Notes: generated by a model from the sequence alone, not told the origin. 64,000 nt of DNA from Nymphaea colorata (GCF_008831285.2 NC_045145.1:3138723-3202722); one strand, 5' to 3'. Shown: positions 36,201 through 50,042, counted from the stretch's first letter. Made by a program: numbers and translations.

Positions 36201-38030
36201 AAACCCAGATGAGCTTCACCTGAACTCTGCTGAGAAGAAACTTGTGCATGCTTATAACGAAAAGCCAGTGCTTTCACGGCCTCAACATTGTTTTTATAAG
36301 GTAATATTTTTTGTTGTCATCTGACATTCAACTCATAAACTGGCTTAGACCAATTCTACAGTTATGTCACTTTTATTACTTAAATGGGAGCACAATGTTG
36401 GTGAATTAACTTTTGTTGTTGATCAGTGTCAATATAGCAGAGGAAATTCTAGCGGCAAATTAACTAATTTTATATGTGGTTGATGTGAGAAAGTATTTAA
36501 AAGTATTAAAAAAAAAACATTCTTTTGAGTGGTGGTTGGTTACCTTGATGGGCTTGAAATTCTTGCGACAAAGTGGTTCCCTCTGTCTTGGAAGATTGTT
36601 TCAATGGTGACGTAGTCACCCTTCGAAAAAGCATGCTTTGTAGCTTTTGACATAGTAAGTTTGCTGAAGCCAATGTTGGTGTTTTCAGTAAAATTTAACT
36701 GTCAAAATTATGAGTGATGTCAATCATATAACGCATTTAGGCTATCTGAAGAAAGGATATGTATTCATCTAACTGTCAAAATTCTGAGAGATGTCAATGA
36801 ACACATCTATGTTAAAGGTTATGTATTCATCTAAATTTGGAAATATGTTTCTTTACAACTTTAGGAAGTCCTGCCATTTTCTCCTGACTCTCTGTGTATT
36901 CTGTCTTCACATCATTTTGTTGCATTTTCTTCAGGATTCTTCAACGAATTGGGTTCAATTGCTTCTCCATAAATTTTGTTCCCTGGCCTGAGTCGTTTGT
37001 AGAGAATACTGGGTCTTCTATCTAACGTTTCTTATGGCTCATCTAAGTTGAAAATTTTACAAAACTGAAGGAGGGAGTAGGTTATCATAGGAGCCAGTGA
37101 CTTTTCCAACCCGATATGATTTTGCAATATCTTTTGCTGAGGCTTTAGTTATCCTGTCAGATATCTATAATGCCATGAGGTTTCCGATCGGATATTTAGA
37201 ACATTGAGATTTGTTGATCAACCATAGCCTCTGTCTTCTTGTTAAACAGGGACCAAACTACTTTGAGATAGATCTAGACATACATCGTTTCAGCTACATA
37301 TCAAGAAAGGGGCTAGAAGCTTTTCGCGAGCGCTTGAAACATGGAATAATAGACCTGGGCTTGACAATTCAGGTACCTTCTATTACTGCTAGTTTCAGCA
37401 TAATTATTTTTGTCTTGATGCTTTCTGTCATTTGTATTCCTGTCTTGTTTTCTTATTTTATAGGCTTCTCCTGTGCTTTTCTTTATTATGATATGGCTTA
37501 AGGTTTGTAGGTGGAATACATTATGGGCCCAGACTCTTTTTCCCGAGTCCAGTGTTAGTGACTTGGTAAATCAAAAGCTTGTATAACATTTCTTTCTATT
37601 GTCAACTGTTGCAAACACACTGCAACTACTAGTTTTAGTAACTTGAAATGTGGAATCTTCGAGTATGGTTTGCTCCTAGATGTTCAGGCACACATCACGT
37701 TCTTTCAAATGGTATATGAGGACTCAGTAGCTCAATGCAAATCTTGGGTGATTGCTTGATTTGGCCGAAGCTGATTCTTTGATTTCTGACTCCCTCCTGC
37801 TTAATCCATGTTTGGTTGCGTTCCTCTCTTGAATTGTGATGAAAGCTCAAACTATGCTTTTAACAAGGTAAAATCAGATCTGTGAATGGAGAATGATTAT
37901 TTTGCAGGCACAGAAGCCAGAGGAACTTCCCGAGCAAGTCCTCTGCTGTGTGAGACTCAACAAAATTGATTTTGTGAATCACGGCCAGTTACCTGCTCTT
38001 GTGACACTTGATGAAGGTGAAGTTTGCTAA
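30255..38030 (+). CDS. EDR2-like protein with C-terminal DUF1336 domain
   Basis: Nine coding exons join in frame: 30255-30531, 31700-31783, 31866-32429, 32883-33018, 34233-34395, 34571-34699, 36106-36300, 37250-37372 and 37908-38030, giving 597 aa with GT/AG at every junction. The start MGGCVSSSK is a classic N-myristoylation/palmitoylation signal, followed by a basic stretch, so membrane anchoring is expected. Residues about 96-120 hold the [14 protein letters not shown] block seen in plant relatives. Residues from about 336 to near the C-terminus form the DUF1336 (EDR2_C) domain, with [69 protein letters not shown] and [16 protein letters not shown]. No START or PH domain is present, unlike EDR2 itself. 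Relatives are annotated as EDR2-like proteins; the biochemical role is not established, and lipid binding is only inferred from EDR2. Introns range from 82 bp to about 1.4 kb. Confidence 0.95.
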
Positions 38031-39642
38031 AAGGGCCATTGACTCGCTATCTGGCTTCTGAACATGGCCATGTGTGAGGCTGACCTTGCTGCTGCTTATG
38101 CCGCCTCTTTGGCTCCAACAATGTTGGCATTTGTGAGCGGTAACATGAGAGCCAAACAAGCCTCCTTGCCTTGTAACCGCCATCTCTCTTCTTCAGCTTG
38201 CCATTCTTTTCTCTTTGCTGCATAAGCAGATGCCCAACATTTTGCTCCACTATACATATGTAAGTTATTCGTTCTTCATAACCCCCTCCCCACAAGCGTT
38301 CATCCCCTTCTTCTGTACTCTTTTCCTCCCCCCGCATTTTGCCTATTTCCTTAAAATGATATATGCTGTAAATACTGAGCTTCCTGGGGGCCAGGCCCCC
38401 GAGCATTACAAAGGTTTGCTCTTTCTTCAGTTTAATCATTCAAAAACCAAGTTATATATATATAGACTAGTCAGATGCAAATTGCAACTTCGGTTTACGT
38501 TGGCTCATGCTAAAGATTGACAAGATTAATGTAACAATGGTTCATTTTTAGACAAGAAGACCATCTATTAGCATTATAGTTAGTCTGAGCTGGGTAATGT
38601 TTTGCAAGTCCGATTTATATACAAGTTAACAAATTTATGGTGTAATCCGTGCATCTTTCAGGCATAAGATCTCAAATTCTTGTTAGAATAAAAAATGCGA
38701 ACCTTTGGATCTCAGATCTTGGATTACCTCGGATCACACCCCCTAAATGTATAGGCTTGGGGGAGAGGGTGGGGGTTGAATACGTCACATCTCACAGACC
38801 GCCATTCGAATTTGAGAAGAGGTTTTGCAGTGCCCTCATAAAAAAGTTCGTAAGTTCATTTAATCTATCTTAAATTTCGACTTTTGTTCTTTGGCTTTTT
38901 TTGTTTGGCAAAGCCGGTTGATGTTCCTTCCTCGTCGAAGTCTATATCCTCTTTTCTTTCTATGTCATGAAAATCTGGTTACTTTGTATTAATTGGCAGC
39001 AAATCCGTTCCGTTCGATTTACAAACTGCTACTGTATGTTTCTTGCTTTATCATAAATTTACTTAACTTTTTTAAAATATTTTTTAATTTTTTGTTATAT
39101 TTAATTAATTTTTTTCTCTTTATTTATTTTTCAAAAATGAGTAAATATTGTTTTTGCCAAGTTTTTATAGATTTGACTGAATTGCTGAATCGACAATTGG
39201 TCTATAACTTGATTCAATTTCTGAAATTTACAATATTATGTATGCGTAAAGAGTTGAGGGAACACTTTATGAGTGTTTCTTGAGTATGCATTAAAGATTA
39301 ATACAGATTTGTGAAATACTAAAACTGTTGTTTCATGAATCTGTCTAAAAAAAATTTGAAACATATTCATGAAATACTCATAAAGTGTTCTTATTTTCAA
39401 ATAACCCTTAAGAATACCAATGAGATCCCTTGCCTTGTGTGGCCACTTGGTTGCATTCTGATTATGGGCTAAAAAACTATATTCAAGTCATTATTTGTTA
39501 AGGCTCTCATTTTCCTATATTTCATTACAATGAATTTTGCTTGAACATATTAAACTATTTTATTATAATCAATTGGATATTTTTTTGTTTAAGCTGTTGC
39601 ATTCACATCCATGCAGCGACACCCGTGACACCCGCAGTTCTA
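38031..39642. other. 3' flank of the EDR2-like gene and AT-rich spacer
   Basis: The first few hundred bases are probably 3' UTR. Beyond that I see only AT-rich sequence, without a recognisable gene or terminal repeats. Confidence 0.5.
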
Positions 39643-39864
39643 CGCCTGGGCAATGGGCCGGGCCGCCATCGGGCCGGCCTGGCCCGGCCCGACTCTCGCT
39701 CCCCCTCCCTCTCCCTCTTCCTCTCCCTTTCCCCCTCTCCCTTTCATCTCTCTCTCTGCTCCCTCTCTCCCTCTCCCTCCTCCTCCGTCTCCCTCCCCCT
39801 CCTCTCAGAGTGCAACGGGAGGGCGGGGAAAAGGGCAGGACCCGGTCCGGTCCAATGGCCAGGC
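39643..39864. mobile_element. GC-rich element with inverted termini (about 220 bp)
   Basis: The left end CGCCTGGGCAATGGGCCGG and the reverse complement of the right end (GGCCTGGCCATTGGACCGG) are imperfect inverted repeats. The interior has a GGGCCGGCC-rich palindromic patch followed by a long CT/C-rich tract. The base composition contrasts sharply with the AT-rich surroundings. Open frames across it are proline/serine-rich artefacts. Superfamily not assigned. Confidence 0.5.
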
Positions 39865-41955
39865 CTAACCCGCACCCATGTGACTTAGTTCATTGGGCTT
39901 GCAGACTAGCTGTGATGCTGACCCTTCTACTTGATCAAAACAAGGTGCTGATGCAAGCCCATCGCTGCCATGACTCTATTTGCTTAGTGCTAGCTCAACT
40001 AGTATCATGTCTGCCTGTTTATAACAACCCAGCCTACTCTTATATCGAGCAGGGCTAACGGTTTTGGTTATAATCTAAAAAAGGGTAGAAACTAAGACAA
40101 TCACTTACTTATCAATCCTTCTTTTAAGTCTCATAAGATTCCTTATAATTTTCAATATAATATTAAATTTTTCGAAGTAGTGTGTTACAATCCACCCTTC
40201 TTAAGGCACATGTGTGGTACCTTACGCCAAGTGTTGAACGCGCTCTGGTACCACTATAACAACCTGACCTACTCTTACCTCAGGCTTGGGCCCATGAAAA
40301 AAATTCTTCACAGTTTCTTCTTCTGTGAATAGAATAGCCATTAAATATTCTGCCATACCAATCTTTATCAGCCAGTTCAGCTTCATATATATATGGGCCA
40401 TATTTGAATAAACTATTGAAAAACATGGCTGAGGGCTTGGGAATTAAAATACTGTCAATTGAAATAATTCAAGATTTCAATACCCCAAAAGGCCTTTTTT
40501 GGTATATTCTCTCAGGAAGTCTACTTATGGTGCAAGTTTACTAATAGTTAGAGGGAAAAGAAAAAGTTAGAAAGGCTTCCTTACTTAAGTGTGTACTTAT
40601 TTTCCGGACAATATTCACAACGCATGCAATATCTAAGATGCTTTAGAATGATTATGCATGTTATATATATATATATATATATATATAAGGATAAATTTTT
40701 AAAGAAACACCTTAAAAAATAAAGAAATTCTAAAAAGCTGGCCAGTTTGCATGTTGCTCCGCCATTGCTTTAAACCCCTCTCTAAAAGCCAAGTTTTTTA
40801 TGCTGAATTAAGATGTGATCAGAGATGTCATCCAAACGCCCATAAGATTTTTATCCCTTCATAGTATGTGATCTTGATGTGATCTTTAACACAAAAACAA
40901 AAGTTGTGTTGGATCTTTCCAATTCATGAGATTTCCAAAACATTTCATCTTTCTTCCTCTGTGAGCGTTGACAAGACTTCGATAGAAATAAATGTACAGA
41001 ATCGAACCAAGAGAAAAGGAAAAAGATTTTTCCATACTTGTACACAGAGATGTACTGCAAATCACCAGCAGCAGCCATTTATTTGGGCCCGCGTTGTCGA
41101 GCGCCGGTTCAATCGTTTGGATCTTGGGATTTTACCTCTCCAGAGATTTTAAATCCTTCGTTTGAAAGCTTGATAACTTTCAACCAGAATCCATTATTCT
41201 TTCTTCATCTATAGTTTCTCGATTTGCATATTTTAAATCACACCACTTCTCTCCCTCTTGCTAACGATCGTGAATTCGAAGAACAATGAGACTTTAAATC
41301 TTGCAATTTTTTAGTGTATAATTAGAAAAAAAAAAAATAAACCTATCATATTGCTGCCATCAAAGCCTTAAGAGTTAAGATATACTATTATTATTTTTTC
41401 CTTGTTATATTTCTACCAGCCTTAGGATCGAATATTATTATTTTTCATTGATGCTTATGATATCTGTCTGACGTCAGTTTGCTTGGGTAAGCATCTCATG
41501 TGATTCGCCATCTCACGTCCATTAAGAAAAGGAGAAAAAAGAATCACCTGCCCTTCAAGGTGACGAATGGCCACGATTATATGAGCATTGAATTTGGTGA
41601 ACCCCATCTCCTGCAATGAAAATAACTGAACGAAAATAAAACGATCTAGAAGAAGACTTTCTTCTTGATTGGAGGCTTGACTGACTTTGTTTTCCTTTTT
41701 TTTTAAAAAAAAAAAGAGATTTATTCAACCATTCAACGATGGATGATGTATATGAAGGCTCTAACTCGGCTCAAGTCTCAAAAGGCTGAGCTCAGAAGAC
41801 TAGCTCGAGCTCGGCTCGGCTCAAGCTCAAGACGCTCAAGCTTAGAATTGGTTTAGCTTCGCCAAGCTGTTATTTTTAAAACAAAAAAAAAAAAACAATT
41901 TTAAGATAAGCAAGACCCTGGATCTCGCTAGCAAGGGCAGAAAGCCGGTGGCAGT
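39865..41955. other. Intergenic DNA, no gene recognised
   Basis: Contains a TA tract at 40661-40686, a hAT-like end fragment (TTGCTCCGCCATTGC near 40755) and a GCTCGAGCTCGGCTCGGCTC-type repeat at about 41795-41830. The latter resembles a common plant dispersed repeat and resumes after the MITE below, near 42400-42570. Confidence 0.5.
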
Positions 41956-42324
41956 TATGGATGTCGGACGGATCATATTTACATCCAATATACTCTTAAT
42001 TGTATCCACTTTTTTAGATATTCACATATTCAGATCTGAATACAAATGAAGAAAAGTCAAACTCATATCTGAATCTAACATCCAATCTAACAATCCTAAT
42101 CCTATTTTTGAATCAAATCCAGCAGCTGATTTTCCAAATATAAGAGCATTGAATATGAGATATTTATTTAAAATTGAATCTGATCTGAATTTGATTGGAT
42201 GTAATTGCTTAAATCTGAATCTGATCTTACTTCTTAATTGAATATTACATTTTTTTCTATATTCAATTTTTTGGAAACAGTTCGGTAAAATATCTGATCC
42301 AAATCAGATATATTGAGATCCCTA
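41956..42324. mobile_element. Family D MITE, copy 4 (about 369 bp)
   Basis: The right end in reverse complement reads TAGGGATCTCAATATATC. The left end TATGGATGTCGGACGGATC is a mutated version of the same terminus. The body has the family's repeated CTGAATCTGATC-like words. It lies inside the GAGCTCGGCTCG-type repeat. Confidence 0.5.
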
Positions 42325-42825
42325 GTGGAGCAATTTATTTGTTGTGATGATATTATGAATTGTCTTGTACATATTCTCTTTGGCTTACTCTTGTTTCCAC
42401 AAGTTGAGCTCGCTTGGCCTGAACTCAGACACATTTATTTAATCGAGTCTACTTTTTAACTTGAATTCATCTAGTATATTAAAAGGAGTTGACCTTGAGC
42501 CGAGTTTAACCGAGCGAGTTTGAGTCCAACCCAGATTGGCTTAACTAGATGAACATCCTTAGATTGGACTCAAGTTGAGGCAGGCATGTATAATAGTAAA
42601 TTTAGCTGATTCACAATCGATTCAGTCATTTTCGCTAAAGTTATCTATTTACCTTATCCGAAGTTTCGGTGGTTCAATCTAAAATCTGATTTTTATATAT
42701 GTTAATGAGAGCTATTGCCTGGTATGATAGCAAAACCCCTGTTCTTTTTTTTAATTTTTTAATTTTTAATTCCTATTTCCCCTTGCTACTATCCTAGTAG
42801 TGCGACGTGGGTACTTAGTTTAGAC

Positions 42826-43213
42826 CACAATTAGAGAAAATGCGTTTTTTTTCAAAAAAAAATGTGAAAAAATATGACAAATTAAATAGCTGTTTAAAAC
42901 TTTTAAAAATATATTTTTTTGGAGAAAATATTAAAATGAAAAAAACATGTTTTTTTAATGCGTCTTTTTGTGTTTTTCACTTTTTTCAATGCCAAATAGT
43001 TTTTTTTTCATTTCTATTTTTTATTGTTGTAAATCTACTTATATTTTGATGTTTGTGTTATTAGTTTCTCACTTATTTTATTTTTCTCTCAATTTTATTT
43101 TTTAAATTTTTTTAAAATTTATTATATTTTTTCGATTTTTTTTTCAAGCTCGTCGTACTATGTTCAAGAAAAACCTCACCGTTTAAAACTCCAAAACGTT
43201 ATTTGTAACTATG
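42826..43213. mobile_element. hAT-like MITE family C, copy 2 (388 bp), perfect 8-bp TSD
   Basis: GTTTAGAC stands directly before (42818-42825) and directly after (43214-43221) the element. The left terminus CACAATTAGAGAAAATGCG pairs with the reverse-complemented right terminus CATAGTTACAAATAACG. The body aligns with 20461-20845 over its whole length, for example AAAAACATGTTTTT, CAAATAGTTTTTTTT, TGTAAATCTACTTAT, TTTCTCACTTATTTTATTT and GTTTAAAACTC. Perfect TSD plus shared termini make this the clearest member. Confidence 0.82.
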
Positions 43214-43221
43214 GTTTAGAC

Positions 43222-45538
43222 ATTGTTCCCCTATTAGCAGCGTAGAAACATGAAACTCAAATGAATCAAACTAACGATCAAAACTTCACCCGGCGCTAGT
43301 CCGACCAGCTACAGTGTGCTCCTTAAAACGGTCAAGAAGCACCATCTTAACAATTGCATGACATCATCCATTATTTTTAATTAGATTATTAAGTAAGAAG
43401 AGAGAATTATAAATATGGATTGTTGTACTAAATTAAGTGCATCCATTTAATCGATTCCATTTTTTATTATTGTTTTATGTGCACTTTTTTTCCCATCTCT
43501 TAGGACTTCAAAGCTTGTGTGTAAGACTATATATTATATAATTTAATAGACTCAAAGGAGGTCGGGCCTTAACCCTCACGCCAGCAATCTAAAAGTCAGA
43601 GAGGTAGATGCCAGTCTTCAAAATTGATGGCAAACCGATTCGATATGGTACCCGAGTTTTTTGTTTGATTGTTAATATATTTCAATAAGTTTATTTAAAA
43701 TTGTTTTTATATAATTTTCAGTAGTTTTTTTTTTTTTTTGAAAAATTGATTTTTAGAATATGTACAATCCATTATTGAAGAGAATATGTAAACCAAACAA
43801 AATTATTATTGAGCTGGTGACTGAGCGTCGTTCATTGGCTTGGTCGAGCAATGGTGGACCTACCAGGGGCCCGTTGCTTTTGGACTCAGCTCCTGTCCTG
43901 TCCTGCTCAGAATAGGAAATCCCAGGGATTACTTGTCTCACTTTCCACACCGCATAAATATTTGTGCCTCGCTTCTTTCCTCGTACCTTTTAAGAGAGAT
44001 ATGAATACCGATTTTAATATTGTTGTCTTGAATTTTATGATTCCTAGTAAAGTTTATTTTTCATAAAATCATGTTTTTTTTTATTCATATAACTCCATGG
44101 GTATAGTTTATGTATGTTTTTAGTTTTTACTAGAAACTAAGCTTTGAATCACATAATCCATGCACAAACACTAGGGTTCATGTATAATAACTCAACTTCT
44201 AGTTATTATGATTTTCCCATGAATGCGTGTATGTTACGGGGCTGTTTGGTAGCAGTAACAAATTGTTGTTATTCCATTAACCTACTTAATGTTCCTTGAA
44301 TTTTTTCCAATTTTTTTTAAAAAATTGACGGAATAGTAACATTTGTTACTATTATCAAACGGCCTCCTATATACACAAGATCAGATCATATAAGATGATA
44401 GAGCTTATATAATTATAATTAGATTAACAATGCAAGTTTGCCACTTATTAATTCACACAAATAAGGAGGGCTACTCTCCCAAGTATCAAGTAGAAATCAA
44501 GTAAATCTTTGTCTTCATCTTGACATAGAGATTTTTTACTACTTGCATCATTCAATTTTTTTGTCAGTATACCATCAATTTATAGACATATCATGTGAGC
44601 CGTGGTAGAAAATATTAGTGAAATGACCATTTTGCCCTAGGAGAAGGTAACTTCTTTTACCTGGGATGAATGAACAACAATTGGGGCCCAACTCTAGCAA
44701 TAGTGAATTTTCCAAAATCAATATCCTCATGTCCATGGCAAACTTGAATTCCAACTTTGCACATTTTGATCTTAGATTCGAGGCTGCATGAAAATGGGTG
44801 TTTTCAAAGATCCCTTAGTAATGTAGGTCTGACCTTAAATTCATGGATCTGAGATCCATAGTGATAAGAGGATCTCAAATCCACGATCAAACAAACTCAT
44901 CCTCAAATTGATCGATTCCATGCATAATGACGAGAACAACAAAGATTGGAATGAGTTGATGTCAATTAAGGAGTTGCTTGTCAACCACAATAATTTATTG
45001 TTGTTTCAAGAATCTATGGTAATAATTGGAGTAAATTCATGAAATATTGGATTGCAATATTTTGTGAATGTAGCCCGATCATTATAGTATATTCATGAAA
45101 TAATAATAAATTGTTTCTATTGTCAAACAATCCCTACATAAGCATCTTAGATTACATTGTAGGCGACTTCTCTTTACAGGCACCAAGAAAAAGTTTTACT
45201 TTGCTTGACATATCGAAATCAAATGTCACCGGCAATAAGGTCACTCGGGGTGTTTGGTCAGTGACTTTTTCTTCCAAGTCTTATAAAGAAACACTACCAA
45301 TCAGAGGAGGGCCCACGAGCATCACACTAAATAAATGGGGGAAATGATAAGCAGCTTTTAGGGACCAAAAGTCTACAACTACCCTCACCTAACAAACACT
45401 AGCCCAAAGTAAGAAAAGTTAGAGAGAGAGAGAGAGTACATTTTCAATTTTTCAAACCCATCCCCTGCCCTCTAATTTATTTGCAAAAACCAGTCTTCAA
45501 GAAGAGTAATAGTTACACATGAGGATAGAATTTTTAAA
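43222..45538. other. Intergenic DNA, no gene recognised
   Basis: AT-rich spacer. Around 44795-44905 there is a possible family E MITE (right end ATCAAACAAACTCATCCTC) whose left end I could not fix. The 78-codon open frame at 45111-45347 matches nothing I know. Confidence 0.5.
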
Positions 45539-45744
45539 GGTTGCGTTTGATTTTCCACGGATCTCAAATTCAAAGAGATTTTAAATCCATGATAACTGAA
45601 ATCCATAGTTTGATCCACCCCCAGTGTACATCTCAAATCCATGCTGTAGAGGAAAAATCATGGATTTGATATCCAATTTGGGGGAAGGAAGGATGTCGGA
45701 CTTCAAAACAATGGATTTCAAATATGCAGTAATCAAATGTCACC
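45539..45744. mobile_element. Tourist-like MITE (family E), about 206 bp
   Basis: The left end GGTTGCGTTTGATTTTCC and the reverse complement of the right end (GGTGACATTTGATTACTGC) are related to the termini at 26128. TAA follows the right end; the base triplet before the left end is AAA, so any TWA duplication is mutated. Confidence 0.5.
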
Positions 45745-47508
<1,764 letters not shown>

Positions 47509-47693
47509 TAGGAGCGGACCCAGAATTTTTCACGAGGAGGTCCCAATAGAACAAGTTTCTAAATTTTGACAAGGGCCGAAATATCATGTTTTATAGAACA
47601 AATGAACTTTTTAAAAATTTACATGTAAATTTTTAAATTTTTGTTTTTAGGTGGGGCCAGGGCCTGGGCGAGCCTTCCTTGGCTCCGCTCCTG
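47509..47693. mobile_element. 185-bp hAT-like MITE (family B)
   Basis: The left terminus TAGGAGCGGACCCAG and the reverse complement of the right terminus (CAGGAGCGGAGCCAA) match at 12 of 15 positions. The outside octamers CTTGATAG (47501-47508) and CTTGTAAG (47694-47701) agree at six of eight positions. This fits an ageing hAT insertion. The decayed relative at 18762-18950 shares the internal order. Confidence 0.7.
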
Positions 47694-47961
47694 CTTGTAA
47701 GTGATGGTGTACAACTTTATTATATTCTATGGTCCCCCTCTACCTAACTCTATAAATAAGTGTTGACATCTAATGTATCGAAAAAACAGTGTGTATCATA
47801 CTTCACCTAGGTCATGACACGGCCCTTTGAGTCTCTTTCCCGGGCTGTGGCGCTATCCTCCTACTCACTTGGAAAAGCAATACTAAAAGTTGGAACACTG
47901 CTTATAACACATGTACGATTCAGGCAAAGGTCTAGCTCTTTTTTTTGTTAGCGTGCAACCA

Positions 47962-48167
47962 CAATAGCAAAGCGACCATTTAGGCTGGTGCGGACCACTC
48001 CACACATGAGCCCTTGAAAACTTCAATTATAATGAACTAGACCTAGGTCCAGCCGCATGCAGTGCCCACACCAAATCTGGTTCAGTGCTCCACAGGCATC
48101 CGACTCACTAAGCCGCTGAGACCGCCGGTCAATGCTCCTCAGCCAAAATTTTCTGGCTTCGCCACTA
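47962..48167 (-). mobile_element. 206-bp hAT-like MITE related to the 981-bp element
   Basis: Read on the minus strand, it begins TAGTGGCGAAGCCAGAAAAT and continues TTTGGCTGAGGAGC. This parallels the first 35 bases of the 981-bp element at 995 (CAGTGGCGGAGCCAGAAAT, TTTTGGCTATGGGGC). The other end, CAATAGCAAAGCGACC, parallels that element's right terminus. The flanking octamers are only half matched, so the insertion is old. It looks like an internally deleted derivative. Confidence 0.65.
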
Positions 48168-49537
48168 TATCACCACAACCCTAACATGGCAATGCTGCTG
48201 CAAGCCAAATAGAAAAAAACACCATCTCATGTGCTCAGCTAACTATCACTTCCATTAGTTAAGAGAGAAACTGGGAACAACTGAAATGGGATTCTTCCTA
48301 AAATTTAAAGGATAAATGCTAAATTCTATTAACAACATTTGTCTAGTTCAAAGCAGGATTCTTCCCTCGATGGCTTCTTGAGAAGTTTGTCTCTTCCTTG
48401 AAATCCGTTGATTTGAAATATGCAATTCTTAAGACAAGCTTTTCATAGATTTTGAATCTCATATAAAATCTGTGGTCATATCCAACATCTTGAGGCTGTT
48501 AAATGCGCACTTAAAAGAATGCTTTAGCTGGTGTTTGTTTGACCATGGATTTCAAATCTATAGATTTAAGGTCGGACCTTTTTTCCCTCACATTGGATTT
48601 TAAATTCATATGTTTGTAACATATAGCATAGATTTAAAATTCCTGTTAATAAAGAAGCAGACGACATGAATTTCCCAACTTCCCTTATTTCTCTTGTTCA
48701 TTAAATCTATTGTGGGCCCCAAAGGCGTGGTAATTTCTCTTCCCACCTTGTTTTTACCAGCCATTAAGTCGGTGTGGTGTGGTCTTGGGCTTGTTTTCTA
48801 TGTCAATAAATGCGCATATGGACGTGTCCGTGCCTTGAGCACAGGCAACATTCAGTGGCGCACATGCTTGTGTTTGATGGGGCCGAGCGACTAAAAATCT
48901 CGTGAAACCTTTTCCGAAATGAAGCTACAATGGAAAAGATTTCACCGCAGAATATTCACCGTTAAAATAAATTTCGGTGGATTCGGTGACGGGAAATTGA
49001 AACTGGACCTTAGTCCTGACCAGGTCCGGAATCACCTGCCCACGATGACTCGTTCAACGCACTCGGTCTTGGTCAAGTTCACTTTGACTCCACACCAAAC
49101 CGAAACCGACCCGATCCGATCCATGCTCCACCCCACTCCTTTTCTTCAACGATATTAAACCGTTAAAAAACAAAAAAAACAGATGGAAAAAGGAAAAGGA
49201 AAAGGAGGGCAGCTCATCCTCCTCTATCCCCAACCTTGTCTAAATCTGACAGTCCGAATAGAAAAAGACCAAAATAGCCCTTCCGCCTGTCCAACCGGCT
49301 GCAGCCGACGTTGGCTCACTAGGAAAGATCTGGATCTGAATCGGATCCGATCCAGAATCTTGCTTTTTTCGTACTTTCAGAGGCCATGTCCTGTTGGTTC
49401 GGGATCCAGATTAGCAAGTGGGATTCTGATCCAGATTCATTTCTATCAGGTCGGATCTGCGTGGGATCCGGATTCGTGTTCGGAGGTGGAAATGCCAAAT
49501 TTCCTGACGTTGGTCCGGCGTTTAAGCGGCCACGTGG
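48168..49537. other. WRKY upstream region, no other gene recognised
   Basis: Contains a possible family E MITE left end near 48538 (GGTGTTTGTTTGACCATGG) and, at 49310-49480, a run of GGATCC/GATCTG-type words that looks like degenerate short repeats. The W-box pair at 49071-49089 is listed separately. Confidence 0.5.
49071..49089. promoter_or_regulatory. Divergent W-box pair upstream of the WRKY gene
   Basis: GGTCAA (49071-49076, a W-box on the minus strand) and TTGACT (49084-49089, plus strand) are 7 bp apart, about 950 bp before the start codon. A third, AGTCAA, lies at 49653-49658. WRKY factors bind TTGAC(C/T), and clusters of such boxes in WRKY promoters usually mean regulation by WRKY proteins themselves. 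No binding evidence here beyond the motifs. Confidence 0.45.
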
Positions 49538-49570
49538 TTGCTGCCGGAGAGAGTGAAGGAGGGAGAGACA

Positions 49571-49600
49571 GGCTCGGCTCGGCTCGGCTCGGCTCGGCTG
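49571..49600. repeat. CTCGG pentanucleotide repeat
   Basis: Five consecutive copies of GGCTC/CTCGG about 450 bp before the WRKY start codon, within the probable promoter or leader. Confidence 0.85.
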
Positions 49601-50042
49601 CATGAAGGAGGGAGGAGAGCCGCCGCCGCCACTACGCAACAGCCAATGTCAAAGTCAATGCACGCCTGCTGTGCCAATCTCTCATTTCTCCCAAGAACAC
49701 AAAGAGAGAGAGAGAGGGGGGGAGAGGGAGGATATCATACGCCAGAATCTGGACTTCATCTAGTGCAGCAAGATCGGTTTCTCTCTCCTCCGTTTGCCGA
49801 AGGAGAGGAAGAAGAAGAAGAGGAGGAAGGGTGGAAGCTATTAAGAAGAAGAAGGAAGAAGCATCAACGTTGGAAGATTGTTGCGGATGATGATGATGTT
49901 GGTGGTATGCGACTGTTTTGAGAACAGAGAAGGAGGGGGAGAAGGGTAGGGGAGTAAGAGGACGACAGTGAATTCTTGTTTGGTTGGTTGGTTGGTCGGT
50001 CGGTGGACCTGCAGAAAGGGTAGGGAAGCAAGGGGAAGAGAG

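Noticed and set aside
39537-40058. 173-codon plus-strand frame rich in Pro, Ser and Leu
   Set aside because: Produced by the GC/CT-rich element at 39643-39864; three overlapping frames are open at once, which is typical of low-complexity DNA.
45111-45347. 78-codon plus-strand frame
   Set aside because: No family resemblance and no gene context; lies among MITE-like repeats.
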